From: Kineosporia babensis
GTDB taxonomy: Bacteria; Actinomycetota; Actinomycetes; Actinomycetales; Kineosporiaceae
DNA: 64,000 nt
NCBI RefSeq assembly: GCF_021129305.1
Contig: NZ_JAJOMB010000003.1
Location: 434,001 to 498,000, forward strand
Direction of reading: 5' to 3'
Positions 56,363 through 63,325 of the stretch are shown here, piece after piece (the first letter of the stretch is position 1; each line of letters starts with the position of its first letter). The position numbers and the translations under genes were made by a program. Under the pieces are notes generated by a model. It made no database searches. It saw only the letters and a list, made by a program, of their open reading frames with translations, and was not told the DNA's origin.

Positions 56363-56570
56363 CTGTCCCCCTCGATTGGAGCTTCCCCGCCGCGCCCGCC
56401 GGCGTCGTGGCCGACGAGCGGGGCAGGGCTGGCCCGGGATCGTGCGTCCGGCCCAGCGGGTGCGACTCCGCAGAAGACCCGCTGGGCCGGATGGGTGGAA
56501 TAATTCCACGCTGAGTGGGGCGAGCGCACTCTCTTGAGAGAAATTCACGTCTCGGTGCCAGCGTCGCACT

Positions 56571-56819
56571 GTGGGGTCATCGTTTCGGGCGGCATTCGGT
56601 CGTGGCATCAAGGTTGAGCGGACCGCGGCGGGCCTGACTCAGGCCGAGCTTGGCGCCCTGCTGAAGGTGTCGGATCGGACGATCTCGTCGTGGGAGACGG
56701 GCGACCGGACGTTTCCGTGGGATGTCCTGCCCGAACTGTGTGACGCCCTGGATTGTGCGCCGGCCGATCTGTTCGCGCGGGCGTCGGAGGAGGATCGGCG
56801 CAAGCTAAAGATGCCGTAG
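56571..56819 (+). CDS. XRE-family HTH regulator
   Basis: 82 aa from GTG 56571. FGRGIKVERTAAGLTQAELG, ALLKVSDRTISSWETGDRTF, LCDALDCAPADLFARA: a complete HTH_3 domain and little else. Convergent to and overlapping the next XRE gene by 15 bases at the 3' ends. Candidate immunity or lysogeny regulator. Confidence 0.75.
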   Translation: MGSSFRAAFGRGIKVERTAAGLTQAELGALLKVSDRTISSWETGDRTFPWDVLPELCDALDCAPADLFARASEEDRRKLKMP

Positions 56820-57053
56820 CCCGAAGCGGGAGCGGTCTTCTGGCTCCGCGCGGCGTAGGAGGTGGTCGATGGTGACGTCGAGGGCTTCGGCGATGCGCAT
56901 GGCTTCGCGGAGGCTGACGGACCGTTTGGCTGTTTCGATGCGGGCGATGATGGATGGGGAGAGGCCTGTCGCTTGTGCGAGATCTTTTTGCTCCCAGCCG
57001 TGAGCTGCCCGCTCGGCGGCGATGGCTCGTGCGAAGACTTCTTCGACGGCCAT
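56805..57053 (-). CDS. XRE-family HTH regulator (convergent partner)
   Basis: 82 aa from ATG 57053. FARAIAAERAAHGWEQKDLA, QATGLSPSIIARIETAKRSV, LREAMRIAEALDVTIDHLLR. HTH_3 repressor. Convergent transcription with the preceding gene would let either antagonise the other through collision or antisense RNA. Confidence 0.75.
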   Translation of the reverse strand: MAVEEVFARAIAAERAAHGWEQKDLAQATGLSPSIIARIETAKRSVSLREAMRIAEALDVTIDHLLRRAEPEDRSRFGLRHL

Positions 57054-57374
57054 GCTGTGAAGCTAGAGTTCGCCGCCTATGGGGGAACCCCCTAGTGGGC
57101 TCCTGGGCGCCACATGGCGCGGACTCCACGGAGAGTGGAGTTGCAAGTTCCCCCTTCCGTCGATCTCATCCGTACATCGGGCGATGTAAGTCTTTTTGGT
57201 GGATGCCCCGTACTGCCCGGTCGGACCTTTTCGACACCGGTAGACCAGTTTGCTTGTACCCGCAGGTCACCGGCCTAGAGGATGTCTCTCACCAGGCGAA
57301 ACGGTGAGACACCGTACGCCAGGACGCAGGCGGGGAGCTGCGGACACCGGCCGATCGAGCGAGGGGGCGACCCG
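57054..57374. other. 321-bp intergenic control region
   Basis: No gene seen. It contains ACTCCACGGAGAGTGGAGT (7-bp arms, ~57123-57141) and GTCTCTCACC...GGTGAGAC (~57282-57310), the latter holding a TGAGAC like the repeats at 43.4 kb. It likely hosts the promoters of the minus-strand XRE gene and the plus-strand gene at 57375. Confidence 0.5.
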
Positions 57375-57677
57375 ATGACCATCAGGACCGAGCACGCCAA
57401 ATACTGCGCAGACCCTGACGCTCACGCCCTCATCGGCTCCCCCGACGACGGCAGCGGCCTCCCCGAAGACTGGTGCATCAGCGAAGTCATCGAGGACGGC
57501 GGGACCGCCCTGCAGCTCATCGACTCCCCTACCGGGCCTGCCGTCATGCAGATGGTCGGCCAGGTCCGAATGCCCGCCGCGTCCTGGACCGAGCTCGTAC
57601 AGCGATCCCTCGAAGCTTTCACGCCGCACGTGCCGGCGCAGCGACGGTCCGCCGAGAATCCCGCACCGACCACCTGA
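57375..57677 (+). CDS. Hypothetical protein, 100 aa
   Basis: ATG 57375, SD AGGGGG. MTIRTEHAKYCADPDAHALI, LPEDWCISEVIEDGGTALQL, VRMPAASWTELVQRSLEAFT. Resembles small phage proteins of the same form near immunity genes. Monocistronic with its own terminator. Confidence 0.6.
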   Translation: MTIRTEHAKYCADPDAHALIGSPDDGSGLPEDWCISEVIEDGGTALQLIDSPTGPAVMQMVGQVRMPAASWTELVQRSLEAFTPHVPAQRRSAENPAPTT

Positions 57678-57684
57678 CAAAGTT

Positions 57685-57713
57685 CAGCCCCGGCTCACTC
57701 TGAGCCGGGGCTG
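57685..57713. terminator. 13-bp stem terminator
   Basis: CAGCCCCGGCTCA / TGAGCCGGGGCTG with a 3-nt loop, between the plus gene ending 57677 and the minus gene ending 57734. Confidence 0.85.
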
Positions 57714-57733
57714 CCTTGTACCTGCGTGTGCGC

Positions 57734-57940
57734 TCAGGTTCTCACCCCGCTGACGGTGATGGCGAAGACTTTGGCGCCGATGGCGACGTTGAAGGTCCAG
57801 TCGCCAGAGGATCCGTCGGCGTCGACCTCGGTGCAGTCGTACTGTCGCAGGTGTGAGCGGACGATGAGCGCCATGGCCTCGGCGGTCTGCGGCCCGTCTT
57901 CCTCTGCCCCGCCGTCGAACTCTTCCGGTGGCACGCTCAT
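57734..57940 (-). CDS. Small hypothetical protein, 68 aa
   Basis: MSVPPEEFDGGAEEDGPQTA, EAMALIVRSHLRQYDCTEVD, GDWTFNVAIGAKVFAITVSG. Last gene of the minus-strand operon from 59.8 kb. Alpha/beta, unknown. Confidence 0.55.
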   Translation of the reverse strand: MSVPPEEFDGGAEEDGPQTAEAMALIVRSHLRQYDCTEVDADGSSGDWTFNVAIGAKVFAITVSGVRT

Positions 57941-58089
57941 TCCGACATCCCCCGATCCACGAGTCGGTAGAACTCGCGGTACTCGCCTTCGCTGAGTTCT
58001 TCCCCGGCTTCATGCCAGATCGCTGCGCCTGCCAGCGGCCCCCGGATGCGTTCGGTCAGATACCGCTCAGCCCACTCGGCGGGGGTCAC
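57937..58089 (-). CDS. Small protein, 50 aa
   Basis: GTG 58089 overlaps the upstream stop (GTGA); ATGA with the next gene. VTPAEWAERYLTERIRGPLA then AIWHEAGEELSEGEYREFYR. Helical; unknown. Confidence 0.5.
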   Translation of the reverse strand: MTPAEWAERYLTERIRGPLAGAAIWHEAGEELSEGEYREFYRLVDRGMSE

Positions 58090-58436
58090 GACTCGCGCTC
58101 CGGGCACGAGGCCTCGTGTGCGAGACACTCCGCCGCTTCGGCTTTCAATGTGCGCAGCGGCTTCACGCTTCCTTGCCCGCAGTAGCGGCACTGCCACCAG
58201 GAGACGTCCCTGTTCCGGAAGTCGTCCATTTCCTCGCGCGTCAGCAGGGCCTCGACGGGCTCCGGGATCGTCGCCAGCGTGGCGTGTACCTGGGCGAGCG
58301 CGAGTTGACGATCGATCAGCGCGCCGAAGGCTTGAGCTGATGCTGCATCCAGTAGTTCACCGTCCAGCTTCTCGCCAGCCTCCGCGAGATCGGCCAGCAG
58401 TTCCTCGGCCTTCGCCTTGTGCTCGGCGGCGTTCAC
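58086..58436 (-). CDS. Hypothetical zinc-containing protein, 116 aa
   Basis: N-terminal helices (AEHKAKAEELLADLAEAGEK, LIDRQLALAQVHATLATIPE), then WWQCRYCGQGSVKPLRTLKA and ECLAHEASCPERES, a CxxC...H...C site. A family seen in actinophage operons; unknown role. Confidence 0.65.
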   Translation of the reverse strand: MNAAEHKAKAEELLADLAEAGEKLDGELLDAASAQAFGALIDRQLALAQVHATLATIPEPVEALLTREEMDDFRNRDVSWWQCRYCGQGSVKPLRTLKAEAAECLAHEASCPERES

Positions 58437-58714
58437 GCTGAAACCTCCTGGGGTTTCGGGAAGGGAAGTGCCGGCGCCTCCAGCTGGACGTGCTCGATCG
58501 GTCCGTAGAAGGCGCCAGTGCCTCGCGGGAAGTACTCGACCATGCAGAGTTCGTCGTCAGCTGCGATCGCTCCCAGCGCGGTGTTTCCGGGGTCGATGCC
58601 GTGTCGTTCGAGCCAGAGCATCCATGCTTCGAGGTCACGGCCCTGGGGCTGCTCGAAGAAGCAGGCCGACCGACGGCGGCCCTCGTAGGTGAACTCAGAC
58701 CAGACCTCGCTCAC
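58433..58714 (-). CDS. Hypothetical protein, 93 aa
   Basis: MSEVWSEFTYEGRRRSACFF, GRDLEAWMLWLERHGIDPGN, LCMVEYFPRGTGAFYGPIEH. Alpha/beta. ATGA overlaps on both sides. Unknown. Confidence 0.6.
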   Translation of the reverse strand: MSEVWSEFTYEGRRRSACFFEQPQGRDLEAWMLWLERHGIDPGNTALGAIAADDELCMVEYFPRGTGAFYGPIEHVQLEAPALPFPKPQEVSA

Positions 58715-59001
58715 TGCCCCGTCCTTTCCGCGTCCCCGATGTACGAGAGCGCCAGCCTGACGCCCTCGGCCTTGCCGTGGATCCGAGCTGCTTCACGGTC
58801 GATTCCGTGCTCCTTGCGCTCGACCGCCATCTGCTTCAGCTCGCGGTCGGCCTGTTCGCACCGTTCCCGCAGATCCTCGAGGATCGCGGCCCGGAGGTGC
58901 GGGAGGGCGGCCTCAAGGATCTCCTGGTACGTGGCGCGGCTGTGGCCCCACGAGGCTTGCTTTGCCGCTTCGACTGCGGCGTCCGGGATCTCGATGCTCA
59001 T
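58711..59001 (-). CDS. Helical hypothetical protein, 96 aa
   Basis: ATG 59001. AAVEAAKQASWGHSRATYQE, ILEDLRERCEQADRELKQMA: long helix with coiled-coil tendency. Unknown; co-transcribed small early gene. Confidence 0.6.
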   Translation of the reverse strand: MSIEIPDAAVEAAKQASWGHSRATYQEILEAALPHLRAAILEDLRERCEQADRELKQMAVERKEHGIDREAARIHGKAEGVRLALSYIGDAERTGQ

Positions 59002-59564
59002 GCCTGCCTCCTCATCTGCTCGATCTTCCATTCCTGCTCTTCCCGGTCGTCGGGCGTCTCCGGCTTCTCGTCGTCCTCGTCTCGCTCCGGCAACTCCGGT
59101 GCGTCAGCCCACCCCATGACCCAGTTGAGGATGTGCGCGACATCTCCGTCCTCGTCGGCCGCCGTGAATTTGGCGGCAAGGATGGCGATCTCACGGCGCG
59201 TCGGAGCGTCGTGGTGGTAGCCGTTCGCGTCGCCGTACAGGATCCTGTGCGCGCCAGCCTTGTAGACGTCCTCGGATTCGCCGGCCAGGTCCTGCGCGAG
59301 CGTCGTGCCCCGGTACCACGTGACGTTCATGCGCCCGTTCCACGTGTCGGGATAGATACCGACCATGCTCGGGTCGTCGTCGGCTTGGGTGGCGTGCATG
59401 AAGTGCTCCGGGTCGTCCGGGTCGAAACACATGCGCTTCTCGAACTCGGCCGGGGTCAACGCTTCTCCCCCGAACATGACGCGGCCCTTGTTCTCGACGC
59501 GCCACACCAGCGGCGTCACGGTGGCCAGGTTGGCGGCATTCTCACGGTCAGCGGTGGTGGTCAT
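58998..59564 (-). CDS. Hypothetical protein, 188 aa
   Basis: VTPLVWRVENKGRVMFGGEA, MCFDPDDPEHFMHATQADDD, WNGRMNVTWYRGTTLAQDLA, NWVMGWADAPELPERDEDDE, with an acidic C-terminus. No recognised family. Largest protein in this operon. Confidence 0.6.
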   Translation of the reverse strand: MTTTADRENAANLATVTPLVWRVENKGRVMFGGEALTPAEFEKRMCFDPDDPEHFMHATQADDDPSMVGIYPDTWNGRMNVTWYRGTTLAQDLAGESEDVYKAGAHRILYGDANGYHHDAPTRREIAILAAKFTAADEDGDVAHILNWVMGWADAPELPERDEDDEKPETPDDREEQEWKIEQMRRQA

Positions 59565-59574
59565 CGGTCCTCAC

Positions 59575-59790
59575 TCAGTCGTTGATGCTGATCGATGCGA
59601 CCAGCAGGCTGTAGTGGTGCTCGGGTCGAACGTCGTCGTAGGCGCTCACGTCGGTGAAGGCGTTCACGGTGATCCGCTCGTGCTCGCTTGCGCCAGCTGC
59701 CTGAGCGCGGCGCACGAACTCGGCCAGCTCGCCAAGGGTTACACCGTTCGTGTCGTCGGACTTCATGGTGAGCTTCATGTCGAAAGCCAT
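59575..59790 (-). CDS. Small hypothetical protein, 71 aa
   Basis: ATG 59790 (SD AGGAGG-like). MAFDMKLTMKSDDTNGVTLG, FVRRAQAAGASEHERITVNA, YSLLVASISIND. Alpha/beta. Unknown. Confidence 0.6.
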   Translation of the reverse strand: MAFDMKLTMKSDDTNGVTLGELAEFVRRAQAAGASEHERITVNAFTDVSAYDDVRPEHHYSLLVASISIND

Positions 59791-59827
59791 CGTCGTTTCC
59801 TCCTGTGCGGGCGGGGTTCCGGGGTGG

Positions 59828-60343
59828 TCAATGGGTGGCGGCCATGCTGGCCTGGTGCTGTTCTCCGGCAACGCGGGCTGCCTTGCGGTCGTTACGCTGG
59901 CCGTAGCCGTTACTACCGCAGTCGAGACAGCCCCATTTGATGTCGCGCTGACGAGCCGCGTTACGGGTCCGCCGAGACCATCCGGATGCGGCAATCCCGG
60001 GCGCGGCGATGTCGTACACGTACGTGCGGTGGGTGGCCGCCTTAAGGCGCCCATAGCCGCTCTCGGACACGAAGCCTCCGCCCGGGCAGTGCAGCACCCA
60101 CAGGCGACGGCGAATGAGTGGGCTCACCCACATGCCCTTCTGAACCGTACGCAAGGGCCAGCCGAGAGCCTTCGCGGCCTCGGAAGCCTGAGCCTTCGTG
60201 TCCCAGCTCGCCAGCCCTTCCGAGCGGCGGTCGAACATGTAGCCGTCGTTCAGGTCCCAGCCGCGAGAGGAGACGAGATCCGACCAGAAGACGCGGACAC
60301 CCGCCACGGAGGCGTGCGCCTCAACCTCGGTGGTCTCGCTCAT
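59828..60343 (-). CDS. Hypothetical protein, 171 aa
   Basis: RVFWSDLVSSRGWDLNDGYM, GWPLRTVQKGMWVSPLIRRR, CPGGGFVSESGYGRLKAATH, KWGCLDCGSNGYGQRNDRKA. A C-terminal CxxC with basic surroundings suggests nucleic acid contact. Unknown. Confidence 0.6.
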   Translation of the reverse strand: MSETTEVEAHASVAGVRVFWSDLVSSRGWDLNDGYMFDRRSEGLASWDTKAQASEAAKALGWPLRTVQKGMWVSPLIRRRLWVLHCPGGGFVSESGYGRLKAATHRTYVYDIAAPGIAASGWSRRTRNAARQRDIKWGCLDCGSNGYGQRNDRKAARVAGEQHQASMAATH

Positions 60344-60368
60344 CGTTCTCCCCCTCGCTTGGTGGCGG

Positions 60369-60629
60369 TCAGTCGGTGGACGTAATGCTCTTGACGATTT
60401 CGCCGTGACCGATGAGGGCGCTCCCCTCGGTGGTGTACCGGCGGGTGTACTGACTTGCCACGTCGCCGGTCACTGCGTGGAAGACCATGGTTTCGAACAT
60501 GTCTCCATCGGTGGAAACGTCAACACCAAGCCAGACGGTGCTGATCTCGAGGTGACCCACCGCCTCGCCCGCAACCACGAAGTTGGGGCGCTGATGGTTG
60601 TACTTGCCGTCCAGGCTCTCAGTTCGCAT
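60369..60629 (-). CDS. Small hypothetical protein, 86 aa
   Basis: MRTESLDGKYNHQRPNFVVA, EISTVWLGVDVSTDGDMFET, VFHAVTGDVASQYTRRYTTE. Beta-rich. Resembles small phage proteins around antirepressor operons; unknown. Confidence 0.6.
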   Translation of the reverse strand: MRTESLDGKYNHQRPNFVVAGEAVGHLEISTVWLGVDVSTDGDMFETMVFHAVTGDVASQYTRRYTTEGSALIGHGEIVKSITSTD

Positions 60630-60667
60630 TGCATTCCTCCTGCTCGGTTGGCTTGAGGTTCAGGCTG

Positions 60668-60826
60668 TCAGTCGGTGCCGATGATCTCGTAGCTTCCCTC
60701 GGGGAGTTCGTCGATCTGGGCGCTGGTCATGCTCTGGGGCGGGAAGTCGTCGCCCTCGATCAGGAGGCGGACTCGGTAGCTGGTGGCGCACCCGGGAGTG
60801 CAGTTGATGCAGTTACTCTCGCTCAT
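60668..60826 (-). CDS. Cys-rich peptide, 52 aa
   Basis: ATG 60826. MSESNCINCTPGCATSYRVR then LIEGDDFPPQSMTSAQIDEL. CxxC..C at the N-terminus suggests a small metal site. First gene of the minus operon, facing the divergent HTH gene across an operator-rich gap. Confidence 0.6.
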   Translation of the reverse strand: MSESNCINCTPGCATSYRVRLLIEGDDFPPQSMTSAQIDELPEGSYEIIGTD

Positions 60827-60836
60827 GTCAGTACCT

Positions 60837-60913
60837 CACTAGGTTGCGCCACCAGGTTGCGGCTACAAGAGAACCGTAGCGCCCCGCCTGCCGATGCGCA
60901 ACCAGGTTGCGCT
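60837..60913. promoter_or_regulatory. Operator cluster with GGTTGCG sites
   Basis: ACTAGGTTGCGCC, ACCAGGTTGCGGCTAC and ACCAGGTTGCGCTAC occur around 60839, 60851 and 60901. The last is part of the palindrome GCGCAACCAGGTTGCGC. They lie between the divergent genes at 60826 (-) and 60925 (+), so they suit autoregulation by the HTH protein. Confidence 0.65.
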
Positions 60914-60924
60914 ACTCTGTTCTC

Positions 60925-61158
60925 ATGACGCCCGACGAGACACTCAGCGCCCTAGCCGCCCGAGCCAAGTCCAAGCAACGCCACGACCAGAAAAGCGGCG
61001 AGGACGCCGATGCCATGCGCGAACTAGTCATCGCTGGACTCAAGCAAGGCATCGGACCCACCGAGCTCGTCCGCGCTTCAGGCTGGTCACCCACCTACGT
61101 GCGCCGCATTGCACGTGAGGCGGGCATCCCAGCAGCGGCCAAGGGCGTTCAACCCTAG
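60925..61158 (+). CDS. HTH DNA-binding protein, 77 aa
   Basis: ATG 60925, nearly leaderless after TACTCT. RELVIAGLKQGIGPTELVRA then SGWSPTYVRRIAREAGIPAA is a helix-turn-helix with recognition helix near the C-terminus. A control gene of the adjoining operons; probably binds the GGTTGCG sites. Confidence 0.7.
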   Translation: MTPDETLSALAARAKSKQRHDQKSGEDADAMRELVIAGLKQGIGPTELVRASGWSPTYVRRIAREAGIPAAAKGVQP

Positions 61159-61189
61159 GCACCTATCCGTGAACGCCAGCCCGCCCCGT

Positions 61190-61483
61190 TCAACCCTGCG
61201 GGCTATCCGCGCGTGCTGCCTCGACCGCTTCAACGACCTCGGCGATCTGCCGGTACGTCAGCGTGTAGATCGACATGTAACCGTCAGCGCCTGGGCGAAC
61301 GTGATGGCAGGTATCCCCCGCCATCTCCTCGGCGGTGCGTGGGATCTGCTCGGGGACTTCGTACTCCTCGTCGCGGTCCCATGCTGCACGCTCGGCCTTA
61401 CGATCCCATGCCGGGTTCCGCTTGGTCTGCGGTGAGTATCGGCGAGCCAGTTCGGCGACCACCGCGTCGGATAGGGCGCTCAC
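61190..61483 (-). CDS. Hypothetical protein, 97 aa
   Basis: MSALSDAVVAELARRYSPQT, AAWDRDEEYEVPEQIPRTAE, YMSIYTLTYRQIAEVVEAVE. Helical with a central acidic segment. End of the operon from 63 kb. Unknown. Confidence 0.6.
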   Translation of the reverse strand: MSALSDAVVAELARRYSPQTKRNPAWDRKAERAAWDRDEEYEVPEQIPRTAEEMAGDTCHHVRPGADGYMSIYTLTYRQIAEVVEAVEAARADSPQG

Positions 61484-61896
61484 TCTGCCTCCTTCAGGGG
61501 GCCCCAGCGACGGACCAGTTCAGCCCACGACAGGTAGACCTTCCCGCCATCCTTGTAACCCTTGTACTCGCCGCTGTCGGTCTTGCCCCAGTGCGGCGAG
61601 CACCCGTCGCACCCGTCCGTTTCGTCGACCAAGCCAGTGACGCCCTCGGGTTCCGGGTCGCCGATGTCCCAGGCGCCTGGCTGGCGAGGCGCTACAGGGA
61701 TGCCGAGCACATCCAGCACCGCCCGCGCCGCCTTCTCCCGCCGCAACCGGTCCAGCCGCTCGCGGGTCTCGGTCAACGACAACCCGTCGGGCGTCCGGTA
61801 GATCTCCCGCTCATCCGCCGGCCAGTCCGCGACCACCTCGGAAACCCGGACGGGCGGGAGGACGTCGGCGATACGGGCGACCAGGTCGTCAGTCAC
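61480..61896 (-). CDS. Hypothetical protein, 138 aa
   Basis: VARIADVLPPVRVSEVVADW, LTETRERLDRLRREKAARAV, DGCDGCSPHWGKTDSGEYKG, YLSWAELVRRWGPLKEAE. Cys motif in the C-terminal half. Unknown. Confidence 0.6.
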   Translation of the reverse strand: MTDDLVARIADVLPPVRVSEVVADWPADEREIYRTPDGLSLTETRERLDRLRREKAARAVLDVLGIPVAPRQPGAWDIGDPEPEGVTGLVDETDGCDGCSPHWGKTDSGEYKGYKDGGKVYLSWAELVRRWGPLKEAE

Positions 61897-62279
61897 TTTG
61901 TCTCCTCGGGCCGTGGTTTCGGGTTCCCCATGCCCACCTCACGCTCCGGGCCGCACGCATCGAACAGCGGCCAGATCAACTCGGGGTAGTACGGGTAGCA
62001 GGCGCCCTGGGGCCGGAGCTTGCGCACCCGGGCTGAGTACAGGTCGCCGAGGTGGTCTGCGTACTTGTCGCCGTTCGCCGCGAGGTCGGCCCGCGCCTGG
62101 GCCAGCATGGGCAGGTTAGCTTCGGTGATCTCCTCGGCATCCGCGCACCCCCACGCGAACACGTCGTTGCATAGGAAATACAGCTTGAGGGCACCCTCAC
62201 TGTGACGCCAGAAGACCGAGTCTGCAGGCTCCCCAGCGGTCAGGCGCAGAGCCTCAAGGATCCAAGCCTCGTCAGTCAC
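61893..62279 (-). CDS. Hypothetical protein, 128 aa
   Basis: ILEALRLTAGEPADSVFWRH, LYFLCNDVFAWGCADAEEIT, LAANGDKYADHLGDLYSARV, QGACYPYYPELIWPLFDACG. The NDVFAWGCADAEEIT pattern recurs in actinophage proteins of this size. Unknown. Confidence 0.65.
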   Translation of the reverse strand: MTDEAWILEALRLTAGEPADSVFWRHSEGALKLYFLCNDVFAWGCADAEEITEANLPMLAQARADLAANGDKYADHLGDLYSARVRKLRPQGACYPYYPELIWPLFDACGPEREVGMGNPKPRPEETK

Positions 62280-62595
62280 GCTTCAGCCCCCTCGCCTTTC
62301 GCTCCCACTCGGCCCACGTCTCCACGCCGCCCGGTGACCGCTCGCCGTACGTGTGCAGGTGCCAGGCCTCGTCGACCAGGGCCAGGGCTGCGTCCCGCTG
62401 GGCTCGAGCATCGGCGAGCTTTCGGTCAGCGGTCCCGCCGTGCTCGCCGTCGTATCCACCGGACGTGATCGTCGGGTCGAACCCGTGGCGCTCACAAACC
62501 TCGTGAATGAAGTCGGCGATCTCGGTCTCGATCGGGTGCTCGCGGTCCGTGTGCCCCAGGATCAGGATGTCGAAAATACGGCCGATGTCGCTCAC
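62272..62595 (-). CDS. Hypothetical protein, 107 aa
   Basis: GTG 62595 overlapping the previous stop. ETEIADFIHEVCERHGFDPT, RKLADARAQRDAALALVDEA, LHTYGERSPGGVETWAEWER. Helical. Unknown. Confidence 0.55.
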   Translation of the reverse strand: MSDIGRIFDILILGHTDREHPIETEIADFIHEVCERHGFDPTITSGGYDGEHGGTADRKLADARAQRDAALALVDEAWHLHTYGERSPGGVETWAEWERKARGLKRD

Positions 62596-62810
62596 TTCGC
62601 CTCCAAAGCTTTCTCTGCGATCGCCGCCCAGTGCTCCCATTCGCAGCCGGACCCGTAAGTTGGCAAGCCCTGGTCCCGGATCCTGACCAGCGCGGCCCGA
62701 TACCGGTCACGCTCGGCGGCCAGCCTGGCAAGACCGGAGTTGCCCAGAGCGACGTCCAGGCCGTCCGTGGGCGCACCTAGCGCCACGTCGAGGCCATCGG
62801 GCCCGGTCAC
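62592..62810 (-). CDS. Hypothetical protein, 72 aa
   Basis: GTG 62810 (GTGA). The N-terminus repeats GLDVALGAPTDGLDVALGNS (two copies of DGLDVALG), then LARLAAERDRYRAALVRIRD and a WEHWAAIAEKALEAK end typical of phage coiled-coil small proteins. Unknown. Confidence 0.55.
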   Translation of the reverse strand: MTGPDGLDVALGAPTDGLDVALGNSGLARLAAERDRYRAALVRIRDQGLPTYGSGCEWEHWAAIAEKALEAK

Positions 62811-62995
62811 CGAAGCTCCAGACTCTCCCCGACCCAGGTCGAGTGCAGGAAGTCCCACTCGCTGCGGTCCTCCGGGGCGACGGCGTGGAACCCGTCCTGC
62901 TGGCCGGTGAAGGCGTTGACCTCGTCGTGGTTAGTCCCGGTGTAACGGATGGCCTGGATCTCGACAGGCTGCTTGCGGTACGTAACGGCACTCAT
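62807..62995 (-). CDS. Small protein, truncated family member
   Basis: 62 aa. MSAVTYRKQPVEIQAIRYTG, TNHDEVNAFTGQQDGF, WDFLHSTWVGESLELR. Related phage proteins continue with a PGDWIIRGVQGE-type C-terminal motif; this one stops before it, so it looks shortened. Confidence 0.6.
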   Translation of the reverse strand: MSAVTYRKQPVEIQAIRYTGTNHDEVNAFTGQQDGFHAVAPEDRSEWDFLHSTWVGESLELR

Positions 62996-63074
62996 GGCTT
63001 GCCTTTCGCTGGCTTCGGATGGAGGGATGGGGTGCTGTCCGGGCGGCCAGAGGGGGCGCCCGGACAGCGGTGGA

Positions 63075-63323
63075 CTACTTCGGGTCGTGCAGGTCGTCGA
63101 GGCTGCCTTCGAGGCGCGCCCGGTGGCGCCTCAGGTCCTCGCGAGTGTTCGTGACGTTCTCGACGGCCCACTCATGCTGTAGGTCCTCGATCTGCTCGCG
63201 ACGCGCGGCACGCCTGGCGAGACGAGCCCGCCGACGATCCAGGGCGGGCGAAACGACCAGCCAGAACAGCACACCCCCCACGACCAGAGCGACGACGACG
63301 ATCAGCGGAAGTGCACGCCACAT
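63075..63323 (-). CDS. Membrane protein with basic helix, 82 aa
   Basis: LPLIVVVALVVGGVLFWLVV is one N-terminal membrane helix, then a very basic helix (DRRRARLARRAARREQIEDL) and an acidic end. Two bases from the preceding SPFH-like gene, so probably functionally linked. Unknown. Confidence 0.6.
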   Translation of the reverse strand: MWRALPLIVVVALVVGGVLFWLVVSPALDRRRARLARRAARREQIEDLQHEWAVENVTNTREDLRRHRARLEGSLDDLHDPK

Positions 63324-63325
63324 GA

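Noticed and set aside
56245-56529. Alternate minus frame with CRYC upstream of the 56111-56362 gene
   Set aside because: It lacks a coherent continuation; the GTG 56362 frame with GAGGGGG SD is better. A frameshifted zinc domain cannot be excluded.
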